Position numbers and translations under genes: made by a program. From Lecanicillium sp. G3 (taxonomy: Eukaryota; Ascomycota; Sordariomycetes; Hypocreales; Cordycipitaceae), in the NCBI GenBank assembly GCA_037575805.1, contig JAZHPD010000034.1, forward strand, positions 62,001 through 126,000: DNA of 64,000 bases. Direction: 5' to 3'. Below are positions 12,344 to 24,359 of this stretch, in pieces (position 1 is the stretch's first letter; each line of letters begins with the position of its first letter). The notes beneath the pieces were generated by a model that saw nothing but the letters and a program-made list of their open reading frames with translations, had not been told where the DNA came from and searched no databases.

Positions 12344-13409
12344 ATGGCTATAGCTGTACGTCAATCTCACTGGTTCATGTACACGGGAATGTTATTAACA
12401 TAGATATACTAGGCAGTCGGACAAATTTGCTCCACAGCGTCTCTGAAAGGGAATCTGGAGCAATGCGTCAAGCTGGTCGCCAAAGCCGCGGCTGGCGGAG
12501 CCAAGGTAGGCATCACCCCTCGTTCTACGAATAGGCACTGGCTTATTCGATATTAGGTTCTTTTCTTACCGGAGGCGTCTGATTATATTGCCCCGGATGC
12601 GCAGACGTCGCTGGAGCTAGCACAGCCGCAGTCAGCGTCACCATTCGTCGTGGGACTCCGCGCCGCCGCCAAGGCCCACGCCGTTGCCGTGCATGTCGGC
12701 ATTCACCATATGCCCCCGGAAGCATGCGGCAGCGAGAAGCGGCGCATGCTAAACCGTGCCCTGTACATCACTCCCGATGGCGAGGTCGACGATGCCACCA
12801 CTTACGACAAGCTGCACGTCTTTGACTACGGCTCGCTGCGTGAGAGCGCGACAGTCGAGCCCGGCCGCCGTCTTACCCCGCCGTTCGACTCTCCCGTCGG
12901 CCGCATCGGCAGCCTCATCTGCTTCGACCTGCGGTTTGCGGAGACGGCCGTCGCGCTGGCGCAACCTGGCCCCAGCAGTCCCTGGCGCGCGCGGCCCGCG
13001 CAGATCCTGACGTTCCCGAGCGCGTTCACGCTCCGCACGGGCGAGGCGCACTGGGAGACGCTGCTACGGGCACGAGCGATCGAGACGCAGAGCTGGGTCG
13101 TTGCCGCGGCGCAGGTCGGAAAGCATAATGAGAAGCGCGCGAGCTATGGCCGCAGCATGGTCGTGGACCCGTGGGGTCGTGTTGTGCTGTCGCTGGGTGG
13201 TGTGGCGGATGCGCAGGGGACGGCGACGGAAGGAGCAGAGGGCGAAATTGGGTTTGTAAATATCAATTTGGAAGAGCTTGAGAGGGTAAGGCTCGAGATG
13301 CCGCTTCAGCGTCGCACGTAAGTTGTTGCTTCACCTCCTTCTTGCCCACTCTAACATGGCTAACCGGGATTATAGCGATGTGTACCCCGAATGCGGGAAC
13401 CTCGACTAA
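12344..13409 (+). CDS. nit2: Carbon-nitrogen hydrolase of the Nit2 type (deaminated glutathione amidase-like)
   Basis: Four exons (12344-12355, 12413-12505, 12557-13317, 13376-13409) give 299 residues, normal for Nit2. The first exon is only 12 nt (Met-Ala-Ile-Ala). It joins in phase to AVGQICSTASLKGNLEQC, which is the expected family N-terminus. The catalytic Glu-Lys-Cys triad is visible as LPEASD (about E41), YDKLHVFD (about K120) and SLICFDLRF (about C157). Family members in yeast and mammals hydrolyse deaminated glutathione to alpha-ketoglutarate and cysteinylglycine, a metabolite-repair role. The last exon encodes DVYPECGNLD. An alternative first-intron acceptor at 12416 would not give the family sequence. 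Confidence 0.9.
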
Positions 13410-13546
13410 TGGCTGCTATGCGATGGCCTACGTGTCACAAGAACTTCTTCATGCATGGAATTATTTTGTATTGCGGCTATATACATAACATCATGAGTCA
13501 TGCCAAGTTACATCAACTTTTATCTACGCGCAAGGTGATGGGCTTT

Positions 13547-14972
13547 TTAAACACCAACGCAGATGTAGTAGCCAACCCAGAGGGAAGTGCAGTCCTTGCC
13601 AATGGCAGGGTTCCAGCTGACACTGTACGATAGGTTAGCATTCTGAGCTTTGTGGGCAATTGAGACAAAGGTGACTATCACTTACAGCTGGTCAAGGGTG
13701 AATGACTTGTTGTACTTGTCGATGATCTTGTTGCAGTAATCACCGGACTGGACCTTGTAGTACTTCTTGCAGTCCTTGGTGATACCGGACTGGACGGGGC
13801 TGGGAACAACAGGGCCCGGCTCGTCAGGAGTGCCAGGAACAGCAACGCAGTAGTAGTAGCCAACCCAGAGGCTACCGCAGTCCTTGCCGACGGCGGGGTT
13901 CCACTTGATGAAGTCGTCGACGGTGAAGGTGCGAGTCTTGGAGACAATGCCTTCGCAGGTGTCACCCTTGACAGCCTTGTAGAACTTGGTGCCTGCAAAG
14001 TCACGGTCAGTGGCTGGATGAGATTGTCGGGATTCTGAGGGTTGGCTTACAGTCGCTGGTGATGCCGGCCTGAGTGGGAGTAGGCTTGCTGGGGTCGACA
14101 CCGGTGGGCGAGGTAGGAGTACCGGGGACGCCGACGCAGACGTAGTAGTTAACCCAGAGGCCGCCGCAGTCCTTGCCAACAGCAGGGTTCCACTTAATGA
14201 AGTCGTCGACAGTGAAGGTGTTGTACTTCTTCTGGATCTTGTCACAGGTGTCACCAGCCTGGACGTCGTACCACTTCTCGCCTTTAAATGGTATGTTAGT
14301 ACACGTTCTCTGCTAGTATCTCACTGGTCCTCAGTAACTTACAGTTATCAGCAACACCGGCCTGGGTAGGCGAGGGCTTGCTGGGGTCGGAGCCAGTGGG
14401 GGTAGGAGAGGTTCCGGGAACGCCAACGCAGACGTAGAAGTTAACCCAGAGACCACCGCAGTCCTTGCCAGCGGCGGGGTTCCACTTCAGGCTGTCACGT
14501 CGTTAGAAGAGGTCGTCAGTTGCATAAAAGATATGGTGGTTACTTACAAGTCATCGGTAGAGAAGGAACCGTACTTCTTGACGATCTTCTCGCAGGTGTC
14601 GCCGGCCTGGACCTTGTACCAAGCATTGCAGTCACTGGCGACACCATCCTGAGTGGGTGAGGGAGTACCATCGGTGGGCTGGGTGCCAGAGCTCGTGGTA
14701 GAGGTGGTGGTGGTGGGGGTAGAGGTAGTGGTAGGGTCGTTGCCGGTGCCGTCGTCCTCGACGCAGTAGGACTGGCCCGCCGTGATGCCGTTGGCACAGT
14801 CCTCGCCGACAGAGGGGTTCCACTTCAGGAAGTCCTCCATGGTGATGCCCCAGTCCGAGGCCAGCGACTGGCAGGTGTCGCCATCGTGGGCGCGCCACTT
14901 GTAAGTGCACTTGGCGGCGGCGATGTTGGCACCGGCGAGGGCGGCAACGAGGGCGGTAGCGAGACGAGTCAT
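13547..14972 (-). CDS. Secreted protein with five LysM domains (chitin-binding effector-like)
   Basis: Five exons on the minus strand (14972-14548, 14491-14343, 14281-14051, 13992-13686, 13622-13547) give 395 residues. An N-terminal signal peptide of about 20 residues ends near NIAAA. Five LysM modules follow, each with a Gly-Asp-Thr/Tyr-Cys core and a W/F-N-P motif (KWNPAVGKDC and variants). A Thr/Ser linker separates module 1 from 2, and Pro/Gly linkers (PTPTGSDPSKPSPTQ type) separate the rest. Modules 2-5 are clear internal duplicates. No chitinase or other catalytic domain is present, so it resembles fungal LysM effectors that bind chitin or related glycans. Its 3' end lies 137 bp from that of the amidase gene. 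The role is inferred from domain content. Confidence 0.92.
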
Positions 14973-17895
14973 TGTGAAGAAAGTGGCAACCGATTGGAAT
15001 ATGAATTGACAAAGCTGGTTGAAGCAGAGGAAGACAGGAATCTCGAGAGGAAGCGAGGCAACTGCTGATATATATAGATGGGTGTCACTCAACCTAGACG
15101 GCCCTGCCTAGCTCCTGCTGCGGAGACGAGACGGGAGAGCAACTTGAAAAGATCCAATGAGACATTCTGTCGAGGAATGCCGCTGACTCTGCCCTGCCAG
15201 AGGACGCTACCCAAAAGACCCTGACTACAAGGAAAAGTCATGGAGCTAAAAGTCCTCGCCTCGGGCCCACCGCCGGATGATGGGTAGCATTTCGAGGTGA
15301 TGGTGGTGGTCCCAAGTATCCAGAGCTGATGGTTCGGCGCATTCCCGATTCTGCTTAGAACGAGGCACTGGTTCTCACTCAGATGGCTCAGCCGGCCGGC
15401 CCAAACGTGGGCATATGTGGATGCACGGCAATTTAACTTGCTTCCTGCCCCGTACAGCGAGCGGATAAACGAACCAAGTGAGATGGTCCAAACTCGGGCT
15501 TGATGTTGTTGAGCTCAGTGGCTGTTCTGAACGATAGCGAGATGGCTACCGGCCCAGTCGGAACTAGCCAGCTCAAGTTTGCTTGCTAGTTGGCTACAAC
15601 CTGCCGCCAGGCTCAGATAGCGAGCCTGAATCATTCAGCAACACTACACATCTAGGCTCGTTCAATCATGTCTTTACGGAGCGCGGCGTTGCATTGCAAG
15701 AAGATTCACCCGCCAAAAACTCTCTTCTTTCTCTTCTCGCCCGAGTACTGGCATTCAAGCGTGGCAAATATAGAATCCTGGTTGCAGTCAAACGAAACCA
15801 ATTTTGAATTGGAACTGGCTCAACTAGAGCTGACTTCCTGCAGCGCGCAGCCCACTACGCGACTTGTGTGGATATAAGCGGCCCCAAACTGGACAGCCAT
15901 GCAACCATGTACTCAGTAAGAACTGTATGCGTTTCTACTCTTCTAGTTAGTGCCTTATTATTATGGACTGTCCAGGATCTGAACTTGCCCTCTGCCCGCC
16001 AAGGATGCGCTATGCTCTTAGGGCTGTCCCGGCCGGCATTTAGACATGCACATTGTGTTGGGTCGTGTCAGGGCACTTGCATGTTTCCTTGATGGCGAGA
16101 GACCATCAGCGTTCTGGACAGCGTCTGGATCCCCATCTCCCACGTTGAATTAGCTTTATGGGAGCACTACAAGTATACAAGACAAAACCCAGCTATGGTC
16201 ATATGGTTAAGGCTACAGCTAATTGAAAAGCACTTCACTGCGGAAACGGTTGATTTAGTGCCAGCTTCTCGGAGTAAAGGCAACAATGGCCGACTGCTAA
16301 CAGTAAGTTATGGGGCTCTGCCAGCCCTGCCGACGGAGGTCGTGTCTCAACATCAAGGCTGCCGACTCAATTACAATGGCTAAGCTTATACAATAACGGG
16401 TATTTGCCAAACACAAGATGCCTGTCATAAATCAGCCACTTACTCTATGAGGCTCCCACGCCTGGTGTCTTTTCCAACACATGTATCTCGCGCAACTAGT
16501 TCCCCGATGCTTGGAGGCTTGACCTCACGGAATGGTATAAAGCTTGCGCGGCCATATATCGGTGAAACTGTGACGCAAATTGCGGGTTGAGAAAAAGCAG
16601 GCCACCCATCTTACATGCTGACCATGGTTTCCGTTGGCTCTGTGGAAAGCTGTCCAGCCGGGTTGGTATTACCGAAGCGCGCTGGGGGCGGCTTTGCCAA
16701 GACCTTCCATTTTATGGCTGAAATAAATAAAAAAAAGGAGTCCGCTTATCCGCGCTGGGAGGGGAGGAAATGTGTCTGCGCGACCAGGCAGGGATGAAGA
16801 GGACTGGGTCCATGCTGCTCGCCTCGCCTTTTCCCACGTACCCGACGGACCTCTTTTTCTGTAGAAACTGACAGCTTCTTCCAAATAGTTACCCGGCAAA
16901 ACTGCACCCGCACCATGGCTCGGAAGTGATGCCAAGTGCCCAGAGTTGATGAATGCCGGACCGGAGGGCACCGGGCGCGCCGCCACATCGGGTTTATCCC
17001 AAAATGGACAACGGCCGGACGTAACCTCTCAAGGCTGCCGGTCAGTTTCTGCGAGAGAAAACCTTTTCTCGGACGTGCTACGAAGGCATTGTCTACAGGT
17101 ACCAGCAAACGACAGCTTCTGCAGCAGCACCCGTCTAGGTAGGGCAGTGCGAGAGGGCTGAGGTTTCTTCCGGCATTACTAGCACAAGGCTCGCGGTGGC
17201 TCGCGAAAGATGAGACCCACGTTGGAGACAGAGGCTTTACATTATGACACGACTGGGTGCTAGCCAGAAACTGATCACACCGATGTCATATGTGTATCGC
17301 CAAGTGAAGCATGGCGCGTGCCGGGTGATCCTGTAAGTAGATAAAGCCGGACAGATACGGAATGTATTTTATTACTGCCTATTCTGGATTCTGTCGAATA
17401 AGGCCTGGGACATGGCGTGGGTCCGGTCCTAGACGCTCTGTACTGGCTCTTGTCCGACGGCTATGTGGACACAATTGAACAAAGCAGAAGTATTCTTTTA
17501 GACAAATGATCATAATTCCTTACCGAATAGGTTCGTGTTTGTATTCCAACTGGGAAGTATCGCTCTTTTCCTTCGGCATCTCACGAGTGTGCTATCCAGT
17601 CGCACCCCTGCTTCTCATCGGGGACATTTGTGATCGGCGCGTCGATTGTCCTGGCAGCTTGGCGAAACTCACTTAAAATATCCCGACCTCCTACATCACT
17701 TCATATGATATAAACGCCATCACGGACCTTAGGATTTGCTTTCTCAGAAAGCTACAGCTTAATCGGCCAGCGATATGATGGCTAAACTGAAGTGCAAGCT
17801 AATATAGAACGTTGAGCTGATATCAATACGCAATTAGACACTGATGTAAGCATAAAAGCTGCAGGTCTACACTTGTCAAGAGATCATTCGCAAAA
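14973..17895. other. 2.9 kb divergent intergenic region between the LysM and metacaspase genes
   Basis: I see no reading frame with recognisable protein features; the longest frames are about 100-120 codons with no domain signature. It is presumably the regulatory region of both neighbouring genes. No RNA gene or repeat was recognised. Confidence 0.4.
15066..15076 (-). promoter_or_regulatory. TATA-like element upstream of the LysM gene
   Basis: On the minus strand the sequence reads CTATATATATC, about 95 bp upstream of the LysM start codon. That is a plausible TATA box for a regulated, strongly expressed gene. No experimental support is available. Confidence 0.4.
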
Positions 17896-19161
17896 ATGCC
17901 TCGTCGACGCAGTGTGCGAAGCCCTGCAGGTTATTACCTCATCATACAGTCGCCGCACAAGATGCGCCCCTCAGTGCGTAAGCAAGTCTAAGCCACCCGA
18001 CCGACAGCAGACAGAGCAAACGCCGCACAACAACACCGCAGTCATGGAAATGAGAAAGAAGTCTCTGCTAATTGGAATCAATTACACGGGCAGCGACCAT
18101 CAGCTCAATGGCTGCCACACAGATGTGGACAACATGGCCGAGTTTCTCAGTTATCGCGGCTACCCGTCGGACCCGCGATCTCAGGTGATCTTGAGAGATG
18201 ATATGGAGGACATGTACTATCCGAGCGGACATAACATGCTGGTGAGTGACGTCAAGCCCAATCACCTGATCATCTCATCAACTTCTAATTAGGCTGCGAT
18301 TGACTGGCTCGTCAGCGAGCCCGGGACGTGCAACTTCTTCCACTACTCCGGCCACGGCGGGCAGGTCCGCGACCCAACGGGCCAGCGTCCGTCCGGTATC
18401 CTGGACACCATCTGCCCCGCGGACTTTGAGGAACGCGGTCAAATCGACTCGGACACGCTGCACCAGCACCTCGTGTCGCGCATGCCCCCCAACAGCACGC
18501 TCTTCGCCATCCTCGATTGCTGCCACTCGGGCTCCGCTCTCGAGCTCCCCTACGTGTACAAAACGGACGACGAGGGCAACGTCAGCCTGCTGGACAACAT
18601 CCGCGAGGGCATGCACCTGATGACCGAGGCGTCGGACCTGCTGCGCGGCGGCTTCAGCTTCGACAAGTTCGCCGAGGCGCAGGACCTGTACGCCGGCGCG
18701 ACGTCCTTCTTCCGCTCCTTCAAGCATATGGGCGAGGAGCAGCAGGCCGGGCTCGGCGAGGACGAGGACAGCGCCATGTACCAGCAAGAGCACAAGATGG
18801 TGACCATGTTCTCGGGCTGCCGCGACGACCAGACGAGCGCCGACGCCAATATTGGCGGCGTCAGCGAGGGGGCCATGTCGTGGGCGTTTCTGCAGATCAT
18901 GAAGAGATACCCCAACCCGACGTATCTACAGGTGAGTTTGTTCTGTTGCGCATCAATTTCCCTTTTTTTTTTCTTGCTTGCTTGCTTTGCTTCACCAAGC
19001 CGACGCACTGAGCGCTTTACGTCAGGCCGGCTAACTCCCCCATGAAATATGTACAGACTTTATACGAGACGCGGCTGTGTCTCCGACAATCCAACTACGA
19101 GCAGGTGCCGCAGCTTTCTGTCGGTCTGCAGATGGATCTCGAGCGGCCACTGGCTCTGTAG
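17896..19161 (+). CDS. Metacaspase-type cysteine protease (type I-like, short N-terminus)
   Basis: The C14-type peptidase domain is complete over three exons (18042-18241, 18293-18931, 19057-19161). It runs from KKSLLIGINYTGSDHQLNGC, through the catalytic histidine in HYSGHGGQ and the catalytic cysteine in LDCCHSGS, to FSGCRDDQTSADA and the GAMSWAF helix. I add a 5' exon at 17896-17977 (MPRRRSVRSPAGYYL..., good CAAAAATG context), joined in phase by a 64 bp intron. This gives about 341 residues with the dyad near H115 and C171. If that exon is wrong, translation starts at 18044. Either way the long Pro/Gln/Tyr-rich prodomain of typical fungal metacaspases is absent. Metacaspases cleave after Arg/Lys and act in stress tolerance and cell death. 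The core is secure; the 5' end is not. Confidence 0.87.
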
Positions 19162-20630
19162 TGTCAGCGAATTTCTCTCTCTCCGTACACGCGAGACCAG
19201 GGACCTCGTAACACTCTGCAACGCGGAGCGGGAACATAGGGAGTTACAGCATGCGACTGGGCAGGCGAGCTTCACCTTTCTGGTTGAAGGACGTTGCGTC
19301 TGAAGGTTAGGATTTCCGGCGGCCGGGCGTCGCATGCAGCTCCAGGCTGGGAACCGCGACATAGCATATACAACAATAGACGAAACCTGCAGGTTTGCCC
19401 GAAGTCTGTTTTGTTTTTTTCTGTATCATCTACTTTGGCTGCATTTCAGCCCCTTTCCTGGCAACTGTATGGCCCCTTGTTTCTCTTTTTGTTTGCGTTT
19501 TTACAGTTACCTTGTCAAGCTGACGGAAATCGCCGGCCGCTTCGTAATTGTCTGTTAGCTGAATAAGAAAGCTTTACAATACTGTCAAAGGCGGATCGAG
19601 TGTCCCTCTCTTGTTAATTAAGAAAAATAGCGAGAGCTCCCGCTGGCGAGCGGGGCGGCGGGGCGTTGGGCCCATCAGAGGTACTGCTGTTGTACCTTCT
19701 GGCCCCCCAAAAACACAATCAAAACGTCATTCCTGGCTCTTACTTTTTCACAGCCGCAAATGACCCCTATGAAATATTACCATACATATTGAGATTTACA
19801 ACGTTGCCTAATTTCCTTTTTTTTTTAAAAAAAAATGAGAAAGTTACGAGTCTGCCCCCGGAGCAATCCCCCTGTCGCCTGTCACTCCCTTGATCATTGA
19901 CCGCCTGAGTCAGATCTCAGCTGAGATCCGTATGAAGTAGTGGCGAAATGGCAGGATGATATGTTGTGTTCCGAAGAAGCGCCGGGTTGCACCCAACAGA
20001 TTCAGTCACGTCAGGCAGCGTAATTGTGTCTGTATCTATGCTACCGGCCGGCTATGCTGTGTGCCATGTACATTCCAGCAGATGCGAGCCCGCGACCGTA
20101 AATAGCAGCAGTTGCCGCCAATTGATAGTGATTTTCTGTGCCTGAAACCGCGTAAATGCAAACTTGGATACCTTTGACGAGGCTGGTGGATCTCCCAGTG
20201 GAGCCTGAAACGCGTCGACTGCCAGGCGTGAGCCCGCATCCATCTTCAGGCTGCCAAAATGATGGAGGAAGTCGTAAAGCCGTAAAAACCTAGTCTTGAC
20301 AACCCCGATGTGGCTGCTGAATTGTGCTCGGCCGCGCAGTAGCTGCCATCGTGGGCAAGGGCGACGACATTCGTTGCTCGGCTCCGTCCACCATCAGCCG
20401 GCTGCTTGGGTGGACGGCGCTGAATGCAGGCTCATCCTGCAGGCGCGTATACGAGCACGCCTATTCGTCCACGTTGCATCTGAAGAGCACTCAGCTGTAA
20501 TGCGGGGGAATGCGGGGGAATTTCGTGGTTTTCTACAGACTCCGCCTCGTATCGTTCGAGGTAGCAGCAATGATCGAGACTTTCTTTATCCCAACTTAGC
20601 ACCGTTTAAACTAGCAAAAGGGACTAAACC
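19162..20630. other. Intergenic: metacaspase 3' flank, left inverted repeat, NLR promoter
   Basis: The metacaspase 3' flank runs to about 19579, followed by the left arm of an inverted repeat (19580-19956). The remaining 670 bp are probably the NLR promoter. No other gene is seen. Confidence 0.5.
19580..19956 (+). repeat. Left arm of a long inverted repeat flanking the NLR gene
   Basis: The arm begins TACTGTCAAAGGCGGATC and matches, in reverse complement, 24360-24784. By eye identity is roughly 80-85%, with long exact blocks such as GGCGTTGGGCCCATCAGAGG and CAGCCGCAAATGACCCCTAT. It contains a T-run/A-run pair at 19815-19835. The outer end abuts a TA dinucleotide that is also present at the outer end of the right arm. 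Confidence 0.88.
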
Positions 20631-23600
20631 ATGGTGGACTTGGATCCTACCAAATACGCGATAGCATGGATCGCACCGCTGGAGATCGAGGCCCGCGCCG
20701 CTGCTTGCATGCTCGATCGCAAGCATGTTGGACGCTTTCCAATGCAGCGCGGTGACGACTATGTTTACATGGCAGGCGAGATGTGCGGACATAATGTCGT
20801 CATCGCGACGCTGCCAGCGGGCCAGGAATACGGCAATGGCGCGGCGGCCGCGCTGGCGAGTCAGGTCAAGAAGTTCTTTCCTAACTTCTGGTTCGGACTA
20901 CTTGTTGGCGTAGCCGCTGGCCTACCCAGGCTGACGGGACGTTCACCGCGCGATATCCGGCTGGGCGACGTCCTCGTGGCGCTACCTGAGGGAGACAGCG
21001 CCGGGTTGATCGCGTATGATCTTGGAAAGGAGACCGGTTCAGACGGCTTCCAGCTACTTAGAGGCGGCCATGTTCTTGCGGTGACGGAGACAGTTGTGAG
21101 GGCGGCCATCGGGAGCATTAAAGCGCAAGCGCCAGACGATACGGACCTGATTCTCCCATATTACAACGAGATCAAGAACAAGCAGCATAGTAGCGGGACT
21201 TTTGCCGATCCCGGACAGGACACAGACCGATTTTACGGTGACGACGAGTCGGGGCGACCGACCATTCAGGCACGGGAGCCTCGGCCAAACGATCAACGCA
21301 CGCGCATCTGGTATGGACCGATCGGGTCTGGAGATAAGCTGATGAAGAATGCATTGAAACGCAACGAGCTGAGGGATCGGTATAATATGATCGGGCTCGA
21401 GATGGAGGCGGCAGGAACGATGAATCGGATCCCGGTGGGTGTGATCCGTGGTGTATGCGACTACGGCGACGAGCACAAGAACAAGGAATGGCAGCCATAT
21501 GCAGCAGCCATGGCGGCAGCCTATGGCAAGGCCGTGCTAGCGCAGATCGGCCCATCAAGACCAATAAGCGGTTAGTGGCTAGTTTCTTAGTAAATAGTAA
21601 GTATAGTATATATACTGAATGATATCTAGTGCATTACATCCCATTTGCGCGCAATCATAAGTTTGCGGGCCGGCAAAAAGAGCTTGACCAACTTGAGCGG
21701 ATGCTCTTCCGCGAGAACAGAGAGCGAGTGGCGGTGGTGGGACTTGGAGGCATGGGCAAGACGCAGATCGCCTTGGAGCTGGCGTACCGAGTGCGAAATA
21801 TGGAAGTGGAGGATATGGAAGAACGACACTCTATCTTCTGGGTGCAGGCGCAGAGCATGGCGGCATTTCACAAGTCGGCAGGAGAATTGGTGCAGCAGCT
21901 TAAGATCTCGTGTAACGATGATGACCCGAAGGAAGCTCTTCGAGAATATCTTGCATCAGATACAGCAGGTTATTGGCTCCTAGTGGTTGACAACGTTGAC
22001 GATGTTGTCGTACTGGACGGAGTGCCAGACCAATCGCCCGGGCTTTCTGAATTCTTTCCGCGAAGCCGGAAGGGAAGGATTCTTCTCACGACGCGACAAA
22101 CCTCGGTCGCTGTGGACGTGGCGAGTAGTGATATGGTCGAACTATCGTCTATGAAGTTTGACGAGGCATACTTGCTGATGGAGACGCTGCTGGTCGATAA
22201 AAGCTGGGTTCGGGATGCAGAGAGTACGAAGGAACTGCTGGAGAAATTGACATGTTTTCCTCTAGCGTTAGCGCAGGCGGCAGCGTATATGAACAAGAAC
22301 AGGCTACCAATTATTCGGTACTTGAAGCTGTGTCAGTCAGTCAACCAGAACATGGTCAACCTTTTTACCAAGCAGCTCCGTGACGAGACGCACCATAGCG
22401 GGATGCAAGGAGCTGTGGCGACGACATGGATTGTGTCGCTCGAGGCGGTCCGCAAGATGGACGCGAACGCTGTTCGTCTTCTGTCATTTATTCGGTGGAT
22501 CGAGTCCAAGGCAATACCAGTGAGGATGTTGCCCCCTGCAGGATCTCAGATAGAGCTAGACGAATCGATAGGACTGTTGTGCGGCTACGGATTTCTTACA
22601 TGGAGGGAGGATGGTGAGACGCTGGATATGCACAGCCTAGTGCACTTGGTCTCGCAATTATGGCTAGATCAAGAGGCCGACGACTCTTTGACGACAGAAG
22701 AGATGGTAATAGAACATCTGGGAAGGATCTTTCCGTCGAGCGAGTGGGAGAATAGGCCAGTATGGCGACAGATGTTGCCGCATGTTCTGTTCCTTTTGAC
22801 GGACGTCCGGCTACGACGAAACAAAAGGTTGCAATCGCTAGGTCATAGAGCAGGGCTCTGCCTACGAGAGGATGGGCGGACTATAGAAGCAGTTCGAGTT
22901 TTTGAACTCATCGCAGCTATTCGGAAGGAGACACTGGCCGAGACTCACCCGGATCGAATAGCATCGCAGCGTGTGCTGGCAATTGCATACCAGACCAACG
23001 GTCAAGTCAAGGAAGCGATCAAGATACTAGAGCATATGGTGGCTATTCAGAAGGAAACGCTGGCCGAGACTCACCCGGATCGACTAGTATCGCAGCATGT
23101 GCTGGCAATAGCATACCTAGCCAACGGTCAAGTCAAGGAAGCGATTAAGATACTGGACTATGTGGGGGCTATTCGGAAAGAGACACTAGCCGAGACTCAC
23201 CCGGATCGACTAGCATCACAGCTTGTGCTAGCAATGGCATACCTAGCCAACGGTCAAGTCAAGGAGGCGATTAAGATACTAGACTATATGGTAGCTATTC
23301 AGAAGGAGACACTAGCCGAGACTCACCATGCTCGACTAGCATCGCAGCATGAGCTAGCACGTGCATACCAGGCCAACAATCAAGTCAAGGAAGCGATTAA
23401 GATACTAGAGCATGTGGTGGCTATTCGGAAAGAGACACTAACCGAGACTCACCCGGCTCAACTAGCATCACAGCATGCGCTGGCAAGAGCATACCAGGCC
23501 AACGGTCAAGTCAAGGAAGCGATCAAGATACTAGAGCATGTGGTGGCTATTCGGAAAGAGACACTAGCAGAGGCTCATCCGTCTCGACTAGCATCGCAGC

Positions 23601-23659
23601 ATGCGCTAGCACGTGCATACCAGGCCGGTGGTCAAAACAAGAAAACAGAGGATATTTAG
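20631..23659 (+). CDS. NLR protein: phosphorylase-like domain, NB-ARC and TPR array
   Basis: Two exons (20631-21570 and 21630-23659, intron 59 bp, phase 1) give about 989 residues. Residues 5-310 form a PNP_UDP-type nucleoside phosphorylase-like domain (IAPLEIEARAAA, GVAAGLPR, GLEMEAAGTMNRIPVGVIRG). NB-ARC follows, with P-loop GLGGMGKT (about 351-358), Walker B LLVVDNVDD, sensor motif GRILLTTR, a GLPL-like CFPLALAQAAAYM and a MHSLVHL motif. From about residue 720 six nearly identical 42-residue TPRs (YQANGQVKEAIKILEHVVAI type) run to the C-terminus. Such NLRs are a large fungal class linked to non-self recognition and heterokaryon incompatibility. The frame is intact, so the gene is probably functional. 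It lies between inverted repeats, 1.5 kb from a metacaspase. Confidence 0.93.
22890..23640 (+). repeat. 126 bp tandem repeat encoding the TPR array
   Basis: About six copies of a 126 bp unit encode the 42-residue TPRs, with blocks such as GGTCAAGTCAAGGAAGCGAT and GAGACACTAGCCGAGACTCA repeated nearly exactly. Copies differ mostly at a few codons. Near-identity at DNA level indicates recent unit exchange or amplification rather than only protein-level constraint. Confidence 0.9.
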
Positions 23660-24359
23660 GAGAACAAAGACGCAAAGACTGGCCTATATAAACATCGCTT
23701 TAGAAGGTGGAAGAACAAGTCATGAAGCAACAGTTCCCTCGATGCCAACGTTCGCTCGCATTTATAATAAATACGTTTCCATACCAGCCTCTTAATATCA
23801 CAAATTGGTCAGAAAACACATTATGGCATATATGTAGATTTAAAGGAGTATTGACTCTGACTAGAAAGACTTGTAGAAATCGTTAATAGGCGTTCCATCC
23901 GGTCTTCGTATGGCACGAAATAATTGCATTGTTTATCGCTCGTCTATTTACGCCTGATCTTCCCGACTGTAGAAGCTTATGGTTGAAATAATCCATCTTG
24001 GCACTGTACGGGTGGTGGTTGTTGCAGCTGCAGTGCAACCTGCCACTGCTGGCCTGCACCCTGTCGGAGCCCCGCGTTGCACAAGACCAGCCTGAGCCAA
24101 TCTGAGCATGCGCTACCAGAGGACACATGGCCCTAATAAGTTTCTATTGCTTTCCATCTAGTTCCTCACGTAATAGCGCCGCTCCATCAGCGCCGCCTAC
24201 TTTATATTCTTAAGCACTGCTGATGAAGGCATTTTCGTCGTCTGAATAAGAGCTGCTGTATAAAGATCTTGTGGCGTAAGACATTGTAGGGGCAGATCGT
24301 AGGGCTGCATACCAATGTAGCTCTATTTCTAGGGGCAGCAGTGCCTAATTCCACTAATC
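23660..24359. other. Spacer between the NLR gene and the right inverted repeat
   Basis: This AT-rich 3' flank contains no recognisable gene. Confidence 0.4.
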
